Under the pieces are notes generated by a model. That model made no database searches and was not told the origin of the DNA. It saw only the letters and a program-made list of their open reading frames with translations. From Maribacter cobaltidurans (lineage in GTDB: Bacteria; Bacteroidota; Bacteroidia; Flavobacteriales; Flavobacteriaceae), in the NCBI RefSeq assembly GCF_002269385.1, contig NZ_CP022957.1:1359001-1423000 (forward strand): a stretch of 64,000 nt of DNA, written 5' to 3'. Each line of letters starts with the position of its first letter. The stretch's first letter is position 1. The position numbers and the translations under genes are program-made. Shown here one piece after another: positions 52,932 to 62,581 of this stretch.

Positions 52932-55082
52932 ATGTTACTTACTTCCTACATTCAAAAACACACCAACCTCCCCGAAAAAGGTATTCAAAACACGGTCAAC
53001 CTTTTAAACCAAGAATGCACGGTGCCCTTTATTTCCCGATATCGAAAAGAAGCCACGGGTGGTTTGGACGAGGTTCAAATTGGCAGTATTGTACAGTACA
53101 AGGAACAGTTTAAGGCTCTTGAAAAACGGAAAAGCTCCATTATTAAAACAGTTGATGAACAAGATCTTTTAACACCGGAACTCAAGGCCAAATTTGAATC
53201 CGCAGAAGATTTGACCCAACTGGAAGATCTCTACCTCCCCTTCAAAAAAAGCAAAAAAACGAAAGCTGAAGTAGCCCGTAAACAAGGCCTGGAACCCTTG
53301 GCCAAAATTATCATGGCCCAACGTTCGGACGATATAAAGTTTATAGCTTCCAAATACCTGGGTCCCGAAATCCAAAACGAGGACGAAGCCTTGGAAGGTG
53401 CCCGGCACATCATTGCAGAATGGATCAATGAACGTACGGACATTAGAAACATGATTCGAAACCAACTGGAACGTTTTGCCTTGATCACCACAAAAGTGGT
53501 GACTGCGATGAAGGAAGATGCTTCGACTGCGCTCAGCACAAGTGAAAAAGCGCAGAAATTCCGGGATTATTTTGACTGGAGCGAACCATTGAACCGTTGT
53601 CCCTCGCACCGATTATTGGCCATTTTACGTGCGGAATCCGAAAAAATTATTCGAGTAAAAATAGAATTGGACGATGAGCGTGTCTTGGATCGTATTCATA
53701 GCAGGATCATAAAATCCAAAAACGCATGTGCCGACCAGATTGAATTGGCCATTGCCGATGGCTATAAAAGATTACTGTTCCCTTCCCTTTCCAATGAACT
53801 GCTCAAAAACGCAAAGGAAAAGGCAGATGATGAGGCTATTACCGTTTTCTCCAAAAACCTGCGTCAGTTATTATTGGGGGCTCCTTTGGGCGAAAAACGA
53901 ATTTTAGCGATTGATCCAGGATTTAGAACAGGCTGTAAAGTGGTCTGTCTGGACGCACAGGGCAATCTTTTGCATAACGAAACCATATATCCACATGCTC
54001 CCCAAAATGATACCACAGGAGCCATAAAAAAGTTGAGCTCCTTGGCCGATGCCTATAAAATTGAGGCCATTGCTATTGGCAACGGAACGGCATCCAGAGA
54101 AACGGAGCGATTGGTAAAGAGAGTTACGTTTAAAAATCCCATCGAGGTTTTTGTAGTCAGTGAAGCCGGGGCTTCCATTTATTCGGCTTCGAAAATTGCC
54201 AGGGATGAGTTTCCAAACTACGATGTTACCGTCAGGGGAGCCGTTTCCATTGGAAGGCGCTTGGCGGATCCTTTGGCCGAATTGGTAAAAATAGACCCCA
54301 AGTCCATCGGTGTAGGGCAATATCAGCATGATGTAGATCAGACAAAACTTAAAAAATCCTTGGATACAGTCGTGGAAAGCTGTGTGAACTCCGTTGGGGT
54401 CAATATCAACACGGCAAGTGTTCCCTTGTTGAGTTATGTATCCGGAATTGGGCCCAAATTGGCCGAAAACATCGTTGCCCACAGAAAAAAGCATGGCTCC
54501 TTTAATAGCCGAAAAGAAATAATGGAAGTGCCCAGACTGGGAGGAAAGGCCTTTGAACAAGGAGCTGGGTTTCTTCGGATAAAGGATGCCAAAAATCCCT
54601 TGGACGATTCCGCCGTACATCCAGAAAGTTATCCCATTATAAAACAAATGGCATCGGACAAAAAGAAAGGACTATCCGAACTTATTGGAAACAAGGCACT
54701 GCTACGTGAAATCGATCTCAAAAAATACTGCACGGAAACCATCGGCCTACCCACTTTAGAAGACATTATTTCCGAATTGGAAAAACCGGGTTTGGACCGT
54801 AGGGAAAAGGCCAAGGTATTTACCTTTGATCAAAATATTAAGTCCTTAACAGATTTAAGGGAAGGGCAATTGCTGCCCGGTATCGTAAACAACATTACCA
54901 ATTTTGGTTGTTTTGTGGACATCGGCATCAAGGAAAGCGGCCTAATCCATGTGTCCAACTTGGCCGATACTTTTGTAAAGGACGTTAGCGCCCATGTAAG
55001 CCTGCATCAACAGATTATCGTAAAGGTGTTATCCATAGATATTCAAAGAAAACGAATCCAGTTAAAGCTTCACAAAGGCTAG
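52932..55082 (+). CDS. tex: Tex-family RNA-binding transcription accessory protein
   Basis: This 716-residue nucleic-acid-binding protein has an N-terminal helical region, then a YqgF/RNase H-like core (LAIDPGFRTGCKVV near 325). The HhH motif stretch is SVGVNINTASVPLLSYVSGIGPKLAENIVAHRKKHG, and the C-terminal S1 domain begins near GQLLPGIVNNITNFGCFVDIGIKESGLIHVSNLAD. It is normal in length and order. At about residues 196-203 a short insertion (ASTALSTS) is encoded by a palindromic DNA repeat. It converges on tsaC, 15 nt away. Confidence 0.95.
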   Translation: MLLTSYIQKHTNLPEKGIQNTVNLLNQECTVPFISRYRKEATGGLDEVQIGSIVQYKEQFKALEKRKSSIIKTVDEQDLLTPELKAKFESAEDLTQLEDLYLPFKKSKKTKAEVARKQGLEPLAKIIMAQRSDDIKFIASKYLGPEIQNEDEALEGARHIIAEWINERTDIRNMIRNQLERFALITTKVVTAMKEDASTALSTSEKAQKFRDYFDWSEPLNRCPSHRLLAILRAESEKIIRVKIELDDERVLDRIHSRIIKSKNACADQIELAIADGYKRLLFPSLSNELLKNAKEKADDEAITVFSKNLRQLLLGAPLGEKRILAIDPGFRTGCKVVCLDAQGNLLHNETIYPHAPQNDTTGAIKKLSSLADAYKIEAIAIGNGTASRETERLVKRVTFKNPIEVFVVSEAGASIYSASKIARDEFPNYDVTVRGAVSIGRRLADPLAELVKIDPKSIGVGQYQHDVDQTKLKKSLDTVVESCVNSVGVNINTASVPLLSYVSGIGPKLAENIVAHRKKHGSFNSRKEIMEVPRLGGKAFEQGAGFLRIKDAKNPLDDSAVHPESYPIIKQMASDKKKGLSELIGNKALLREIDLKKYCTETIGLPTLEDIISELEKPGLDRREKAKVFTFDQNIKSLTDLREGQLLPGIVNNITNFGCFVDIGIKESGLIHVSNLADTFVKDVSAHVSLHQQIIVKVLSIDIQRKRIQLKLHKG
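53521..53540. repeat. intragenic palindromic repeat unit inside tex
   Basis: CTTCGACTGCGCTCAGCACA belongs to the same unit family as the ligase and metG repeats. It is read in frame and gives a short Ala/Ser/Thr-rich insertion at about residues 197-203. Confidence 0.6.
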
Positions 55083-55097
55083 GATTTAAAAAGTGTT

Positions 55098-56054
55098 TTA
55101 GTTCTCGGCCCGGAACAGGCGGTCGTTGATGCTACTGCCCAAGCCCTTTTCCGGAAATCTTTCGGCAAGGATCAAATCCAGTCCGCTCGCATCCAAGGTA
55201 TGTAAGGCTTCAAAGAGGGACATGGCCGCTTCCTCCAACATTTTGTTTTTGGATAGGGCAATCACTTTTGTAGCCAAAGGAAAATCTTCCTCGTAGAATG
55301 ATAGAACACCTACTTTCTTCAAAGAATTCTCCTTTAGTTTTTCTTTAAGATTATCACAGACCACCAATGGGGTTCTGGGCGAGTAATGTTTGAGCAACAT
55401 CCCCGGGGCTTCGGGGGCCGTTTCATTTTCCGTGGATATCCTGAGTTTACCTACCACGGCCTCAATGGCTTCCTTGGGAATACCTCCTTTTCGGTACAAT
55501 ATGGGAATCTCCCCATCAAAACCGATAATCGTAGATTCCAAACCCACCTGACAGGGCCCTCCATCCAAAATAGCGGGTATTTGGTCGCCAAAATAATCCA
55601 GAACATGTTTGGCAGAGGTTGGACTGACCCTTGTAAAGGGATTGGCACTGGGAGCGGCCAAAGGGAAAGGCAGTCCTTTTAACAGGTCCAGGGTTGTTTT
55701 ATGATTGGGCATTCGCACACCCACGGTAGGCTTTCCTCCCGTAATGATGTCCGGAACTATGTCCTGCTTGGGCAATATCAAGGTTAGAGAACCTGGCCAA
55801 AAAGCCTCTGCTAAGTCATAGGCCTTTTGGGGAATATCCTTCGCCAAAATGGGCAGTTGCTCCATTTGGTGGATATGAACGATCAACGGATTAAACGCTG
55901 GCCTACCCTTCATTTCAAAAATACGTTTCACCGCATTGCTATCCAGCGCATTGGCGGCCAAGCCGTATACGGTTTCCGTAGGTATGGCAACCAGTTGTCC
56001 TTCTTTCAGAAGTTTTTGGCTTTTTTCAATATCCGTTGTAATTGTAGTTTCCAT
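55098..56054 (-). CDS. tsaC: L-threonylcarbamoyladenylate synthase (Sua5-type)
   Basis: This enzyme makes threonylcarbamoyl-AMP for the t6A37 modification of ANN-reading tRNAs. The YrdC domain has the motifs KEGQLVAIPTETVYGLAANAL, KGRPAFNPLIVHI, GSLTLILPKQ and AAPSANPFTRVSPTSAKHV. Residues about 215-318 form the C-terminal Sua5 domain (APGMLLKHYSPRTPLVV), so this is the long form of 318 residues. The ATG at 56054 is chosen; a TTG four codons earlier is possible. It is divergent from the HDAC-like gene. Confidence 0.93.
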   Translation of the reverse strand: METTITTDIEKSQKLLKEGQLVAIPTETVYGLAANALDSNAVKRIFEMKGRPAFNPLIVHIHQMEQLPILAKDIPQKAYDLAEAFWPGSLTLILPKQDIVPDIITGGKPTVGVRMPNHKTTLDLLKGLPFPLAAPSANPFTRVSPTSAKHVLDYFGDQIPAILDGGPCQVGLESTIIGFDGEIPILYRKGGIPKEAIEAVVGKLRISTENETAPEAPGMLLKHYSPRTPLVVCDNLKEKLKENSLKKVGVLSFYEEDFPLATKVIALSKNKMLEEAAMSLFEALHTLDASGLDLILAERFPEKGLGSSINDRLFRAEN

Positions 56055-56081
56055 TGGGGCCAAAGGTAGTTAAGGTTTGGA

Positions 56082-56089
56082 TATTTTTG
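56082..56089 (+). promoter_or_regulatory. -7 promoter box of the HDAC-like gene
   Basis: TATTTTTG matches TAnnTTTG and ends 17 nt before the ATG. The -33 box is not clear. Confidence 0.45.
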
Positions 56090-56106
56090 TACTTTGAAAC
56101 CCGTCT

Positions 56107-57009
56107 ATGCTAAAAATCGCTTATCACCCCATCTACAAACATCCATTGCCGGAAGGGCATCGGTTCCCAATGATCAAGTATGAACTCCTGCCCAAGCAGC
56201 TGCTGCACGAAGGAACCTGTACCGATGAAAATTTCTTTGAACCCAAAATCCCCAATGACAAGTACATTTTGGCCGCACATGACCCCGAATATTTTTATGA
56301 CCTTTTGAATTTAAAAATCCCACACAAGGAAGCTAGAAAAATTGGATTTCCACTGAGCGGAAATCTTGTACAACGGGAGCGGATCATTGCCGATGGCACT
56401 ATGAAAGCCTGTGAGTATGCCCTAAAATATGGTGTTGCTATGAACATTGCAGGAGGTACCCATCATGCCTATAGCAATCGCGGAGAGGCCTTTTGTATGC
56501 TGAACGACCAAGCAATAGGTGCCCGATATTTACAGTCCAAAAACTTGGCAAACCGCATACTGATCGTGGATTTGGACGTACATCAAGGAAACGGTACGGC
56601 GGAAATTTTTAAAAGCGATGCTTCCGTGTTTACCTTTTCGATGCATGGCTCGGGCAATTATCCTTTTAAAAAGGAGGTATCGGATTTAGATATTCCTTTG
56701 GAAAAAGGAACTGGCGATGAAGCATATCTTTCCATTCTAAGGAATACCCTGCCCGGGCTGATAGAAAAACATCGGCCTGATTTTATATTCTACTTATGCG
56801 GTGTTGATGTTCTGGCAACGGACAAACTCGGTACCTTGGGACTATCTATTGATGGTTGCAAGCAACGTGATGAATTTGTCCTAAAGACCTGCAGAGAACA
56901 TGAAATTCCGGTACAATGTAGTATGGGAGGTGGATATTCCAAGGAAATCAAAACCATTGTAGAGGCCCATGCCAATACGTTTAGATTGGCAGCGGATTTT
57001 TTTTGCTGA
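56107..57009 (+). CDS. histone-deacetylase-family amidohydrolase
   Basis: This is a 300-residue zinc hydrolase. The His dyad lies in GGTHHAYSNRGEAFCMLND. The metal ligands are VDLDVHQGNGTAEIF (Asp, His) and the Asp in YLCGVDVLATDKLGTLGLS. Bacterial members deacetylate polyamines, acetoin-linked substrates or lysines, and the substrate cannot be read here. It is divergent from tsaC across a 52-nt gap. Confidence 0.92.
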   Translation: MLKIAYHPIYKHPLPEGHRFPMIKYELLPKQLLHEGTCTDENFFEPKIPNDKYILAAHDPEYFYDLLNLKIPHKEARKIGFPLSGNLVQRERIIADGTMKACEYALKYGVAMNIAGGTHHAYSNRGEAFCMLNDQAIGARYLQSKNLANRILIVDLDVHQGNGTAEIFKSDASVFTFSMHGSGNYPFKKEVSDLDIPLEKGTGDEAYLSILRNTLPGLIEKHRPDFIFYLCGVDVLATDKLGTLGLSIDGCKQRDEFVLKTCREHEIPVQCSMGGGYSKEIKTIVEAHANTFRLAADFFC

Positions 57010-57136
57010 ATTCCCTAATATTATAAAATTTTAGTTCAAGATTTTCCAAATGATATGGGTATGCGTTAAGGTTTTTACTTTTACGACCTTTTAGGGTAAT
57101 AATTTTTTAATACTTTTCAAACCTTAAATTAACATT

Positions 57137-57967
57137 GTGAAATACCTTTCCGTATTGCTTCTGGCCATCCCTATATACGCCACCGCCCAGACCAAGGATT
57201 TGGACACCGTAAACAGCCGATGGCACATGTTGACCTACGATATGGGCAACATATTCAAGGGGGTTGGTCACTCCTATTCCAGACCATTTCATTGGAAAGG
57301 GGAGCAATGGGCCGATTTTGGAATGGTCGTGGGTGGAACAGGGCTTGTATATCTTTTTGATGACAACACGTCTCGCCTTATAAGAAACAATCGAGAAGGC
57401 GTTCCAAGGTGGATACGTGATTATGGAGAGCTTTACGGAAGCCCTGAAAATAATTATATCGCTACCACCGGTGTATATTTAACCGGTCTATTTCTAAAGA
57501 ATGAAAAGCTAAGAAGAACTGGGGTTTTGTTGATAGCATCTGCGACCTCAGCAGGACTTTTACAGCAAGTCCTAAAGTCAGCTGTAGGTAGGGCCAGGCC
57601 CTTGGCAGAACTGGGTAAAGATACTTTTGACCCTTTCAATTCCAGTAGAAACTTTCACTCCTTTCCTTCAGGCCATGCTATATTAGCCTTTACAAATGCT
57701 TATGCCATTGCGAAACAGTTTAAAAATCCGTGGCTTAAGGCCGGTATCTATACGGTGGGCGCCATTCCTGGAATTTCTAGGGTTTGGGACGGCCAACACT
57801 GGTTAAGCGACATGGTCTTTGCTTTTGCCATCAGTATTGCCACCGTTGAATCTATTGATCGCTATCTAGATTCCAAATATGACCAGAAATATAATGACCA
57901 AAGTAAAAAGCTAAGTTGGAATCTTACTTTCGGCCCTGGACAAGTGGGCCTTAACATTGAATTTTAG
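57137..57967 (+). CDS. PAP2-family membrane or periplasmic phosphatase
   Basis: This 276-residue protein starts at GTG with a signal sequence (MKYLSVLLLAIPIYATAQ). The phosphatase motifs appear in order: KSAVGRARPL, FPSGHAIL and SRVWDGQHWLSDMVFAF (K-x6-RP, PSGH, SR-x5-H-x3-D). It is an acid-phosphatase-like enzyme of the PAP2 superfamily, probably acting on a lipid phosphate or pyrophosphate outside the inner membrane. It converges on the symporter gene, 3 nt apart. Confidence 0.91.
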   Translation: MKYLSVLLLAIPIYATAQTKDLDTVNSRWHMLTYDMGNIFKGVGHSYSRPFHWKGEQWADFGMVVGGTGLVYLFDDNTSRLIRNNREGVPRWIRDYGELYGSPENNYIATTGVYLTGLFLKNEKLRRTGVLLIASATSAGLLQQVLKSAVGRARPLAELGKDTFDPFNSSRNFHSFPSGHAILAFTNAYAIAKQFKNPWLKAGIYTVGAIPGISRVWDGQHWLSDMVFAFAISIATVESIDRYLDSKYDQKYNDQSKKLSWNLTFGPGQVGLNIEF

Positions 57968-57970
57968 CGG

Positions 57971-59629
57971 TTATTTGGCGAAGTATACATAAATAGCTAC
58001 AACAATGGCCACAATCACCAAGCCAACGTGCTTTACATACTTATAGGGCGATATATCAACCTGTTGGGTATACTTTAGTTCGTAATTCTCCTTTCTTGGA
58101 TAAATTTTACCTATAATTAACATAATAACGCAATTCATCACAAAAAGGATGGCCATGACATGCAAATAATGTGGGTACGCCTCCGCCTCAACCAGCGTTA
58201 ATTCGCTGGGATCTGTAATACCCGATGCTTTCGCCACCTGCAAAGCTTGCTCCCTTAAGTTGGGCCCTATCATAAACTCACTGATGATATAAAGTACAGA
58301 ACCTGAAATAATACCAATTTTTGCGGCGATTGCCGGTACCCTTTTAGTCAAATATCCAATTACAATGATTGTGAAAATAGGTATACTATAGATTCCGTTG
58401 ATTTTCTGCAAATAATTGAAAAGACTCCCGGCATCGGCCACTAAGGGGGCAATGAACATGGCCGCTAAGGCCAAACATATACCAAAAATCTTTCCGTACT
58501 TTACAATAGTAGCTTCGGATGCATCCTTATTGATGTGCTGTTTGTATATATCGATACCGAACAGGGTTACCGAACTATTTAGTACACTATTGAAGGAACT
58601 CAAAATGGCCCCGAACAACACCGCGGCAAAGAAACCGACCAATGCCTTTGGGAGAACTGCACGTACCAATTCTGGATAGGCAAGGTCACTCGATGCCAAT
58701 CCTCCTTCGAAATAATAATAGGCAATCATTCCCGGTAACACCAGTATAATAGGACCTAAAATCTTTAGGAAAGCGGCCAAAAGCAATCCTTTTTGACCCT
58801 CGGCCAAATTTTTAGCACCCAAGGCCCTTTGAATAATCTGTTGGTTGGTACCCCAATAAAACAACTGGACCAACATCATCCCTGTAAAAATGGTAGCAAA
58901 AGGCACTTCCTGTCCCTTATCCCCGGTAGAGTCGAACCTTTCTGGATTGGAGCTGATCAAAACATCCATACCTTGGGTGACACTTCCATCGCCAATGGCC
59001 ATTAAACCAAAAACAGGTATCATAATACCTCCGATGATAAGTCCAATGGCATTGATACTATCGGATACCGCAACCGCCTTTAATCCACCAAAAACGGCAT
59101 AAATAGATCCGATGATTCCTATGCCCCAAATACAATAGACCAAAGCGGCCGATTCTGAAATATTGAACATTCCCGGAACATCGAACATACCGCTAATGGC
59201 CACCGATCCAGAGTATAAAATAACCGGTAATAACACGATTACATAGCCGGTTAAGAACAGGGCAGATGTGATAGTCTTGGTGGCTACATCAAACCGTTCC
59301 GCCAAAAATTGGGGAACAGTGGTCAGTCCGCCTTTCAAATACCTGGGCAATAAAAACACTGCCGTTACCACCATCGCCATTGCGGCAAGGGTTTCCCAAG
59401 CCATAACCGATAACCCATCCTTATAGGCACTACCGTTAAGGCCAACAATCTGTTCAGTGGATAGATTGGTGAGTAAGAGGGATCCTGCAATAACACCAGC
59501 TGTTAAGCTCCTACCCCCTAAAAAATAACCATCAGACGATTTTTCATTAGTGCTTCGCGTAGCGTACCAGGCTATAATCGCCACAAGTAATGTAAAGCCG
59601 AGAAAGGAAAATACTGCAAGAAAATCCAT
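57971..59629 (-). CDS. sodium:solute symporter family transporter (SglT-like)
   Basis: This 552-residue transporter has about fourteen membrane segments. ATRSTNEKSSDGYFLGGRSLTAGVIAGSLLLTNLSTEQIVGLNGSAYKDG is the start of the Na+ site region, and YAVFGGLKAVAVSDSINAIGLII and GTNQQIIQRALGAKNLAEGQKG are SSS-family signatures. It is closest by eye to SglT-type sugar symporters; the sugar is unknown. The divergent 209-nt gap 59630-59838 to the next gene shows no clear promoter or gene. Confidence 0.9.
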   Translation of the reverse strand: MDFLAVFSFLGFTLLVAIIAWYATRSTNEKSSDGYFLGGRSLTAGVIAGSLLLTNLSTEQIVGLNGSAYKDGLSVMAWETLAAMAMVVTAVFLLPRYLKGGLTTVPQFLAERFDVATKTITSALFLTGYVIVLLPVILYSGSVAISGMFDVPGMFNISESAALVYCIWGIGIIGSIYAVFGGLKAVAVSDSINAIGLIIGGIMIPVFGLMAIGDGSVTQGMDVLISSNPERFDSTGDKGQEVPFATIFTGMMLVQLFYWGTNQQIIQRALGAKNLAEGQKGLLLAAFLKILGPIILVLPGMIAYYYFEGGLASSDLAYPELVRAVLPKALVGFFAAVLFGAILSSFNSVLNSSVTLFGIDIYKQHINKDASEATIVKYGKIFGICLALAAMFIAPLVADAGSLFNYLQKINGIYSIPIFTIIVIGYLTKRVPAIAAKIGIISGSVLYIISEFMIGPNLREQALQVAKASGITDPSELTLVEAEAYPHYLHVMAILFVMNCVIMLIIGKIYPRKENYELKYTQQVDISPYKYVKHVGLVIVAIVVAIYVYFAK

Positions 59630-59850
59630 AAAGAGGGAATTAGTTGGTTATTATAGTTTGATTCTTTTTTGCGCCCTGCTTTTCAAATATTTAGAATCCC
59701 TTCTAAATACGAAGAAGCTCATAAATTATGAAATTTGCATAAAAGGACGGCAACTAATATAATACATACAATATTAGCCTACACATTTTACCGATTAAAT
59801 AAGAAAAACTTTTGCTACATTTAAAAAATAACAACCAAATGTCATTCTAT

Positions 59851-61137
59851 ATGAAACGTCTTTTCCAATTGTTCCTTGTGCTTTTTTCTCTATGCCTAAC
59901 AGCACAAACAAATTCAATAAAAAACAGTCCAGCCCTTATAACCGCTAATCCATCCTCACAGGGAATGTCCCCGGAAAGATTGGGTAGAATTGACCTGATG
60001 TTGAAAAACGAAATCTCAAAAGGCAATTTGCCCGGGGCAGTGGCACTCATAGCCCGTAACGGTAAAATAGTATTTCATGAAGCGTATGGGATGGCCAAAG
60101 CAGAAAAAGGAAAGGAAATGGAAAAGGATGCCATTTTTAGAATCGCTTCACAAACAAAGGCCATTACCGCTACGGCCGTAATGATGCTTTGGGAGGAGGG
60201 CAAGTTCAAATTGGACGACCTTATTTCAAAGTATATACCCCAATTTGAAGCGGCACAAATATTGGACACGTTTAACGAAGCCGACTCTACCTACACAACC
60301 AAACCCGCAAAAAATCAAATTACCATTCGTGATCTTCTTACCCACACCTCCGGTATAGGATATGGGGTCATTGATGGTGACGAACGTTTTATAAAAATCT
60401 ACTCAAAGGCCGGAATTACCGATTTGTTCACTACAGAGAACATTACTATTGAAGAAAGCGTTAAAAAGTTGGCAAAATTACCACTACACCACGAGCCGGG
60501 CGAGCAATGGACCTATAGTGAAGGACTTGACGTATTGGGATATTTTATTGAAATAATTTCGGGAAAGCCTTTCGATGAATTTTTAGAAAAACACATTTTT
60601 GAGCCCCTGGGTATGGAAGATACTGGGTTTTATCAACCTAATGCAAAGGCAGGCAGACTTGTGGAAGTTCAAGCCAAAAAAGATGGTAAATGGTTAAAAT
60701 ACCCCGTTACGTTTTATGATACGGATTATCCAATTAAAGGTGCTAAAACCTTTTTTTCGGGTGGTGCTGGTTTATCCAGTACCGCTAAGGATTACGCCAC
60801 TTTTCTTCAAATGTATTTAAATGGGGGAGAGTTAAATGGGAAACGACTTTTGAGTAGAACTACCGTTTATAGCATTTTAAGCAATCAAATTGGCACTATT
60901 TGGGATGGAGGAAAGGATTACGGCCTTGCTTTTGAAATTGTAAATGAAAAAGGCGCCATGTCCGGTGCTGAAGGTAGCGAAGGTACATTTAGCTGGGGAG
61001 GCTATTTTAATACCCAATATTTCGCGGATCCCCAAGAAAATATAATAGGAATCATCATGAAACAGACCCAGGGCCCTGTAAATGATGATACGGGTTGGAA
61101 ATTTAGACAAATGGTTTTTGCTGCCCTTGACGATTAA
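59851..61137 (+). CDS. serine-hydrolase (beta-lactamase/esterase family) exported protein
   Basis: This protein has the S12/esterase fold. With the ATG at 59851 it has 429 residues and a signal peptide MKRLFQLFLVLFSLCLTAQ; an ATG at 59839 is also possible. The nucleophile motif is S100-Q-T-K103 (ASQTKAI). The Tyr motif is YSEGLDVLG, and the third block is GGAGLSSTAKDYATFLQMYLNGG. It is a likely periplasmic or extracellular esterase or peptidase, and not clearly an antibiotic resistance enzyme. It is related in fold to the lipoprotein at 40959 but lacks a lipid Cys. Confidence 0.88.
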   Translation: MKRLFQLFLVLFSLCLTAQTNSIKNSPALITANPSSQGMSPERLGRIDLMLKNEISKGNLPGAVALIARNGKIVFHEAYGMAKAEKGKEMEKDAIFRIASQTKAITATAVMMLWEEGKFKLDDLISKYIPQFEAAQILDTFNEADSTYTTKPAKNQITIRDLLTHTSGIGYGVIDGDERFIKIYSKAGITDLFTTENITIEESVKKLAKLPLHHEPGEQWTYSEGLDVLGYFIEIISGKPFDEFLEKHIFEPLGMEDTGFYQPNAKAGRLVEVQAKKDGKWLKYPVTFYDTDYPIKGAKTFFSGGAGLSSTAKDYATFLQMYLNGGELNGKRLLSRTTVYSILSNQIGTIWDGGKDYGLAFEIVNEKGAMSGAEGSEGTFSWGGYFNTQYFADPQENIIGIIMKQTQGPVNDDTGWKFRQMVFAALDD

Positions 61138-61197
61138 CTAACCCTCAAGAAAAATATTGCATTTATCCTTTTCGGAAACAAAAATACATGGAAGTGG

Positions 61198-61236
61198 TAA
61201 AAAAATAAGCGGTTCAATGACCGGCTTTTTCTTTTT
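61198..61236. terminator. bidirectional hairpin terminator overlapping the end of the halogenase-like gene
   Basis: The stem AAGCGGT/ACCGGCTT (one bulge) with the loop TCAATG lies at 61207-61227. Plus-strand transcripts then meet TTTTTCTTTTT; on the minus strand the arm is followed by TTATTTTTTTACC. The hairpin includes the stop codon of the minus-strand gene, so both convergent genes can share it. Confidence 0.6.
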
Positions 61237-62458
61237 CCATATCGGTAATGTGGGCCACCGTTCTAACCAACCGATGGTGATTTTTTACAAATGGGTTGGT
61301 CTTGTCCCAGACATAGCCAGCCAAAACGGAACATATTTGTTCCTTGATCACTGGGTTTTCAGAATCGGTAAAAAATATTTTCTGAAGATTCCCCGTATAC
61401 CACTCCTTTACATAGGTAGAAAATACATGGACGCCTTCCAGCATGTATTGGGAATATTCATTTTCCCAATCTACTGCATCCCCTCTAAGTTCCTTGGCGA
61501 TAAGCTTTGCCGATAAGTGTGCCGACTCAGTTGCAAATGTAACTCCCGAGGAAAAAACAGGATCTAAGAATTCTGCACTATTACCCGTAAGCACGTAACC
61601 CTTTCCGTAGAGCTGTTTTACGGATTTGGCGAAATTTTTGATCATTTTAGGTTCAAACTCATAGGGCAGGTCCTTAAACCTATCCTGATAATGCGAACTT
61701 AATTTCACCATTTGCCGAAGTCTCTCTTCAGTAGTCCCCTTAAAGGACTCCAAATACTCCGTAGGTCCTACATACCCTATACTGGTATACCCATTGGAAA
61801 ATGGAATTACCCATAGCCAAGTTTCTCGGCTTACAATATCAAAAGTAATTCGATGTCCTTCCCATCCTTCCGGCCTTCTAACATCCTTTACATGGGTAAA
61901 AATGGAGGAATGTTTGGGTATTTCAGATGGTTTTTCCAAATCTAGCAGTCGGGGCAGAACTCTTCCAAAACCACTAGAATCAATAATGAATTTAGCCTCG
62001 ATTGTGGAAGTATTGCCCTCTTTATCCAAAACCGTTGTAATCGATACATTCCCCTTGAACTCAACGGCAGTGACCTCTCTTTCAAATTCAATATCTACGC
62101 CACGTTTCAATAGTTCATCCGTTAAGGTCTTATCGAATTCCGCTCTGGGAACCTGCCATGTCCAGTCCCATCCCTTGGTATGTTTTTTACTAAAATCAAA
62201 CTCACAGACTTTGAGCCCCTGTAAAAATCGGGCACCGGTCTTTACTTCAAAACCCTTTTGCTTAAGGCAATCCAAAAGGCCAACGGCCTCAAAGTGATCC
62301 ATACATCTAGGAATCAGGCTCTCCCCGATAACAAACCTTGGGAATTTGTTTTTCTCGACTACCTTCACTGAAAAGCCTTCGTTAAAAAGGTAGGAAGCAG
62401 CCACGGATCCGGAAGGTCCGGCACCTATAACCAATACATCTATCTTTTCATTTTCCAT
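61214..62458 (-). CDS. flavin-dependent halogenase-like oxidoreductase
   Basis: This 414-residue FAD enzyme has the dinucleotide motif GAGPSG (12-17), the GESLIP motif near residue 45 (GESxxP as in tryptophan halogenases) and WLWVIP at 214-219 (the WxWxIP halogenase motif). Similar genes occur in flexirubin and dialkylresorcinol clusters, and the gene is divergent from a tyrosine ammonia-lyase. Whether it chlorinates or only oxidises its substrate cannot be told from sequence. Confidence 0.85.
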   Translation of the reverse strand: MENEKIDVLVIGAGPSGSVAASYLFNEGFSVKVVEKNKFPRFVIGESLIPRCMDHFEAVGLLDCLKQKGFEVKTGARFLQGLKVCEFDFSKKHTKGWDWTWQVPRAEFDKTLTDELLKRGVDIEFEREVTAVEFKGNVSITTVLDKEGNTSTIEAKFIIDSSGFGRVLPRLLDLEKPSEIPKHSSIFTHVKDVRRPEGWEGHRITFDIVSRETWLWVIPFSNGYTSIGYVGPTEYLESFKGTTEERLRQMVKLSSHYQDRFKDLPYEFEPKMIKNFAKSVKQLYGKGYVLTGNSAEFLDPVFSSGVTFATESAHLSAKLIAKELRGDAVDWENEYSQYMLEGVHVFSTYVKEWYTGNLQKIFFTDSENPVIKEQICSVLAGYVWDKTNPFVKNHHRLVRTVAHITDMEKEKAGH

Positions 62459-62506
62459 TGTAAGATGATTTCCTGAACAATCATGAACCTAATTCACTAA
62501 TTATTT

Positions 62507-62514
62507 TAAATTTG
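62507..62514 (+). promoter_or_regulatory. -7 promoter box of the ammonia-lyase gene
   Basis: TAAATTTG matches TAnnTTTG and lies 67 nt before the ATG at 62582, giving a leader of about 60 nt. It is in the 123-nt divergent gap; the minus side shows no exact box. Confidence 0.4.
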
Positions 62515-62581
62515 CCACTTAGGAAGGATGCTCATTTATAAAGACTAAGGTATTATTTAAACCTTATAGAATCAACCATAC

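Noticed and set aside
53904..54647. 247-codon minus-strand frame inside tex
   Set aside because: It is the shadow of a well-supported tex gene; its protein shows no family motif and no start context.
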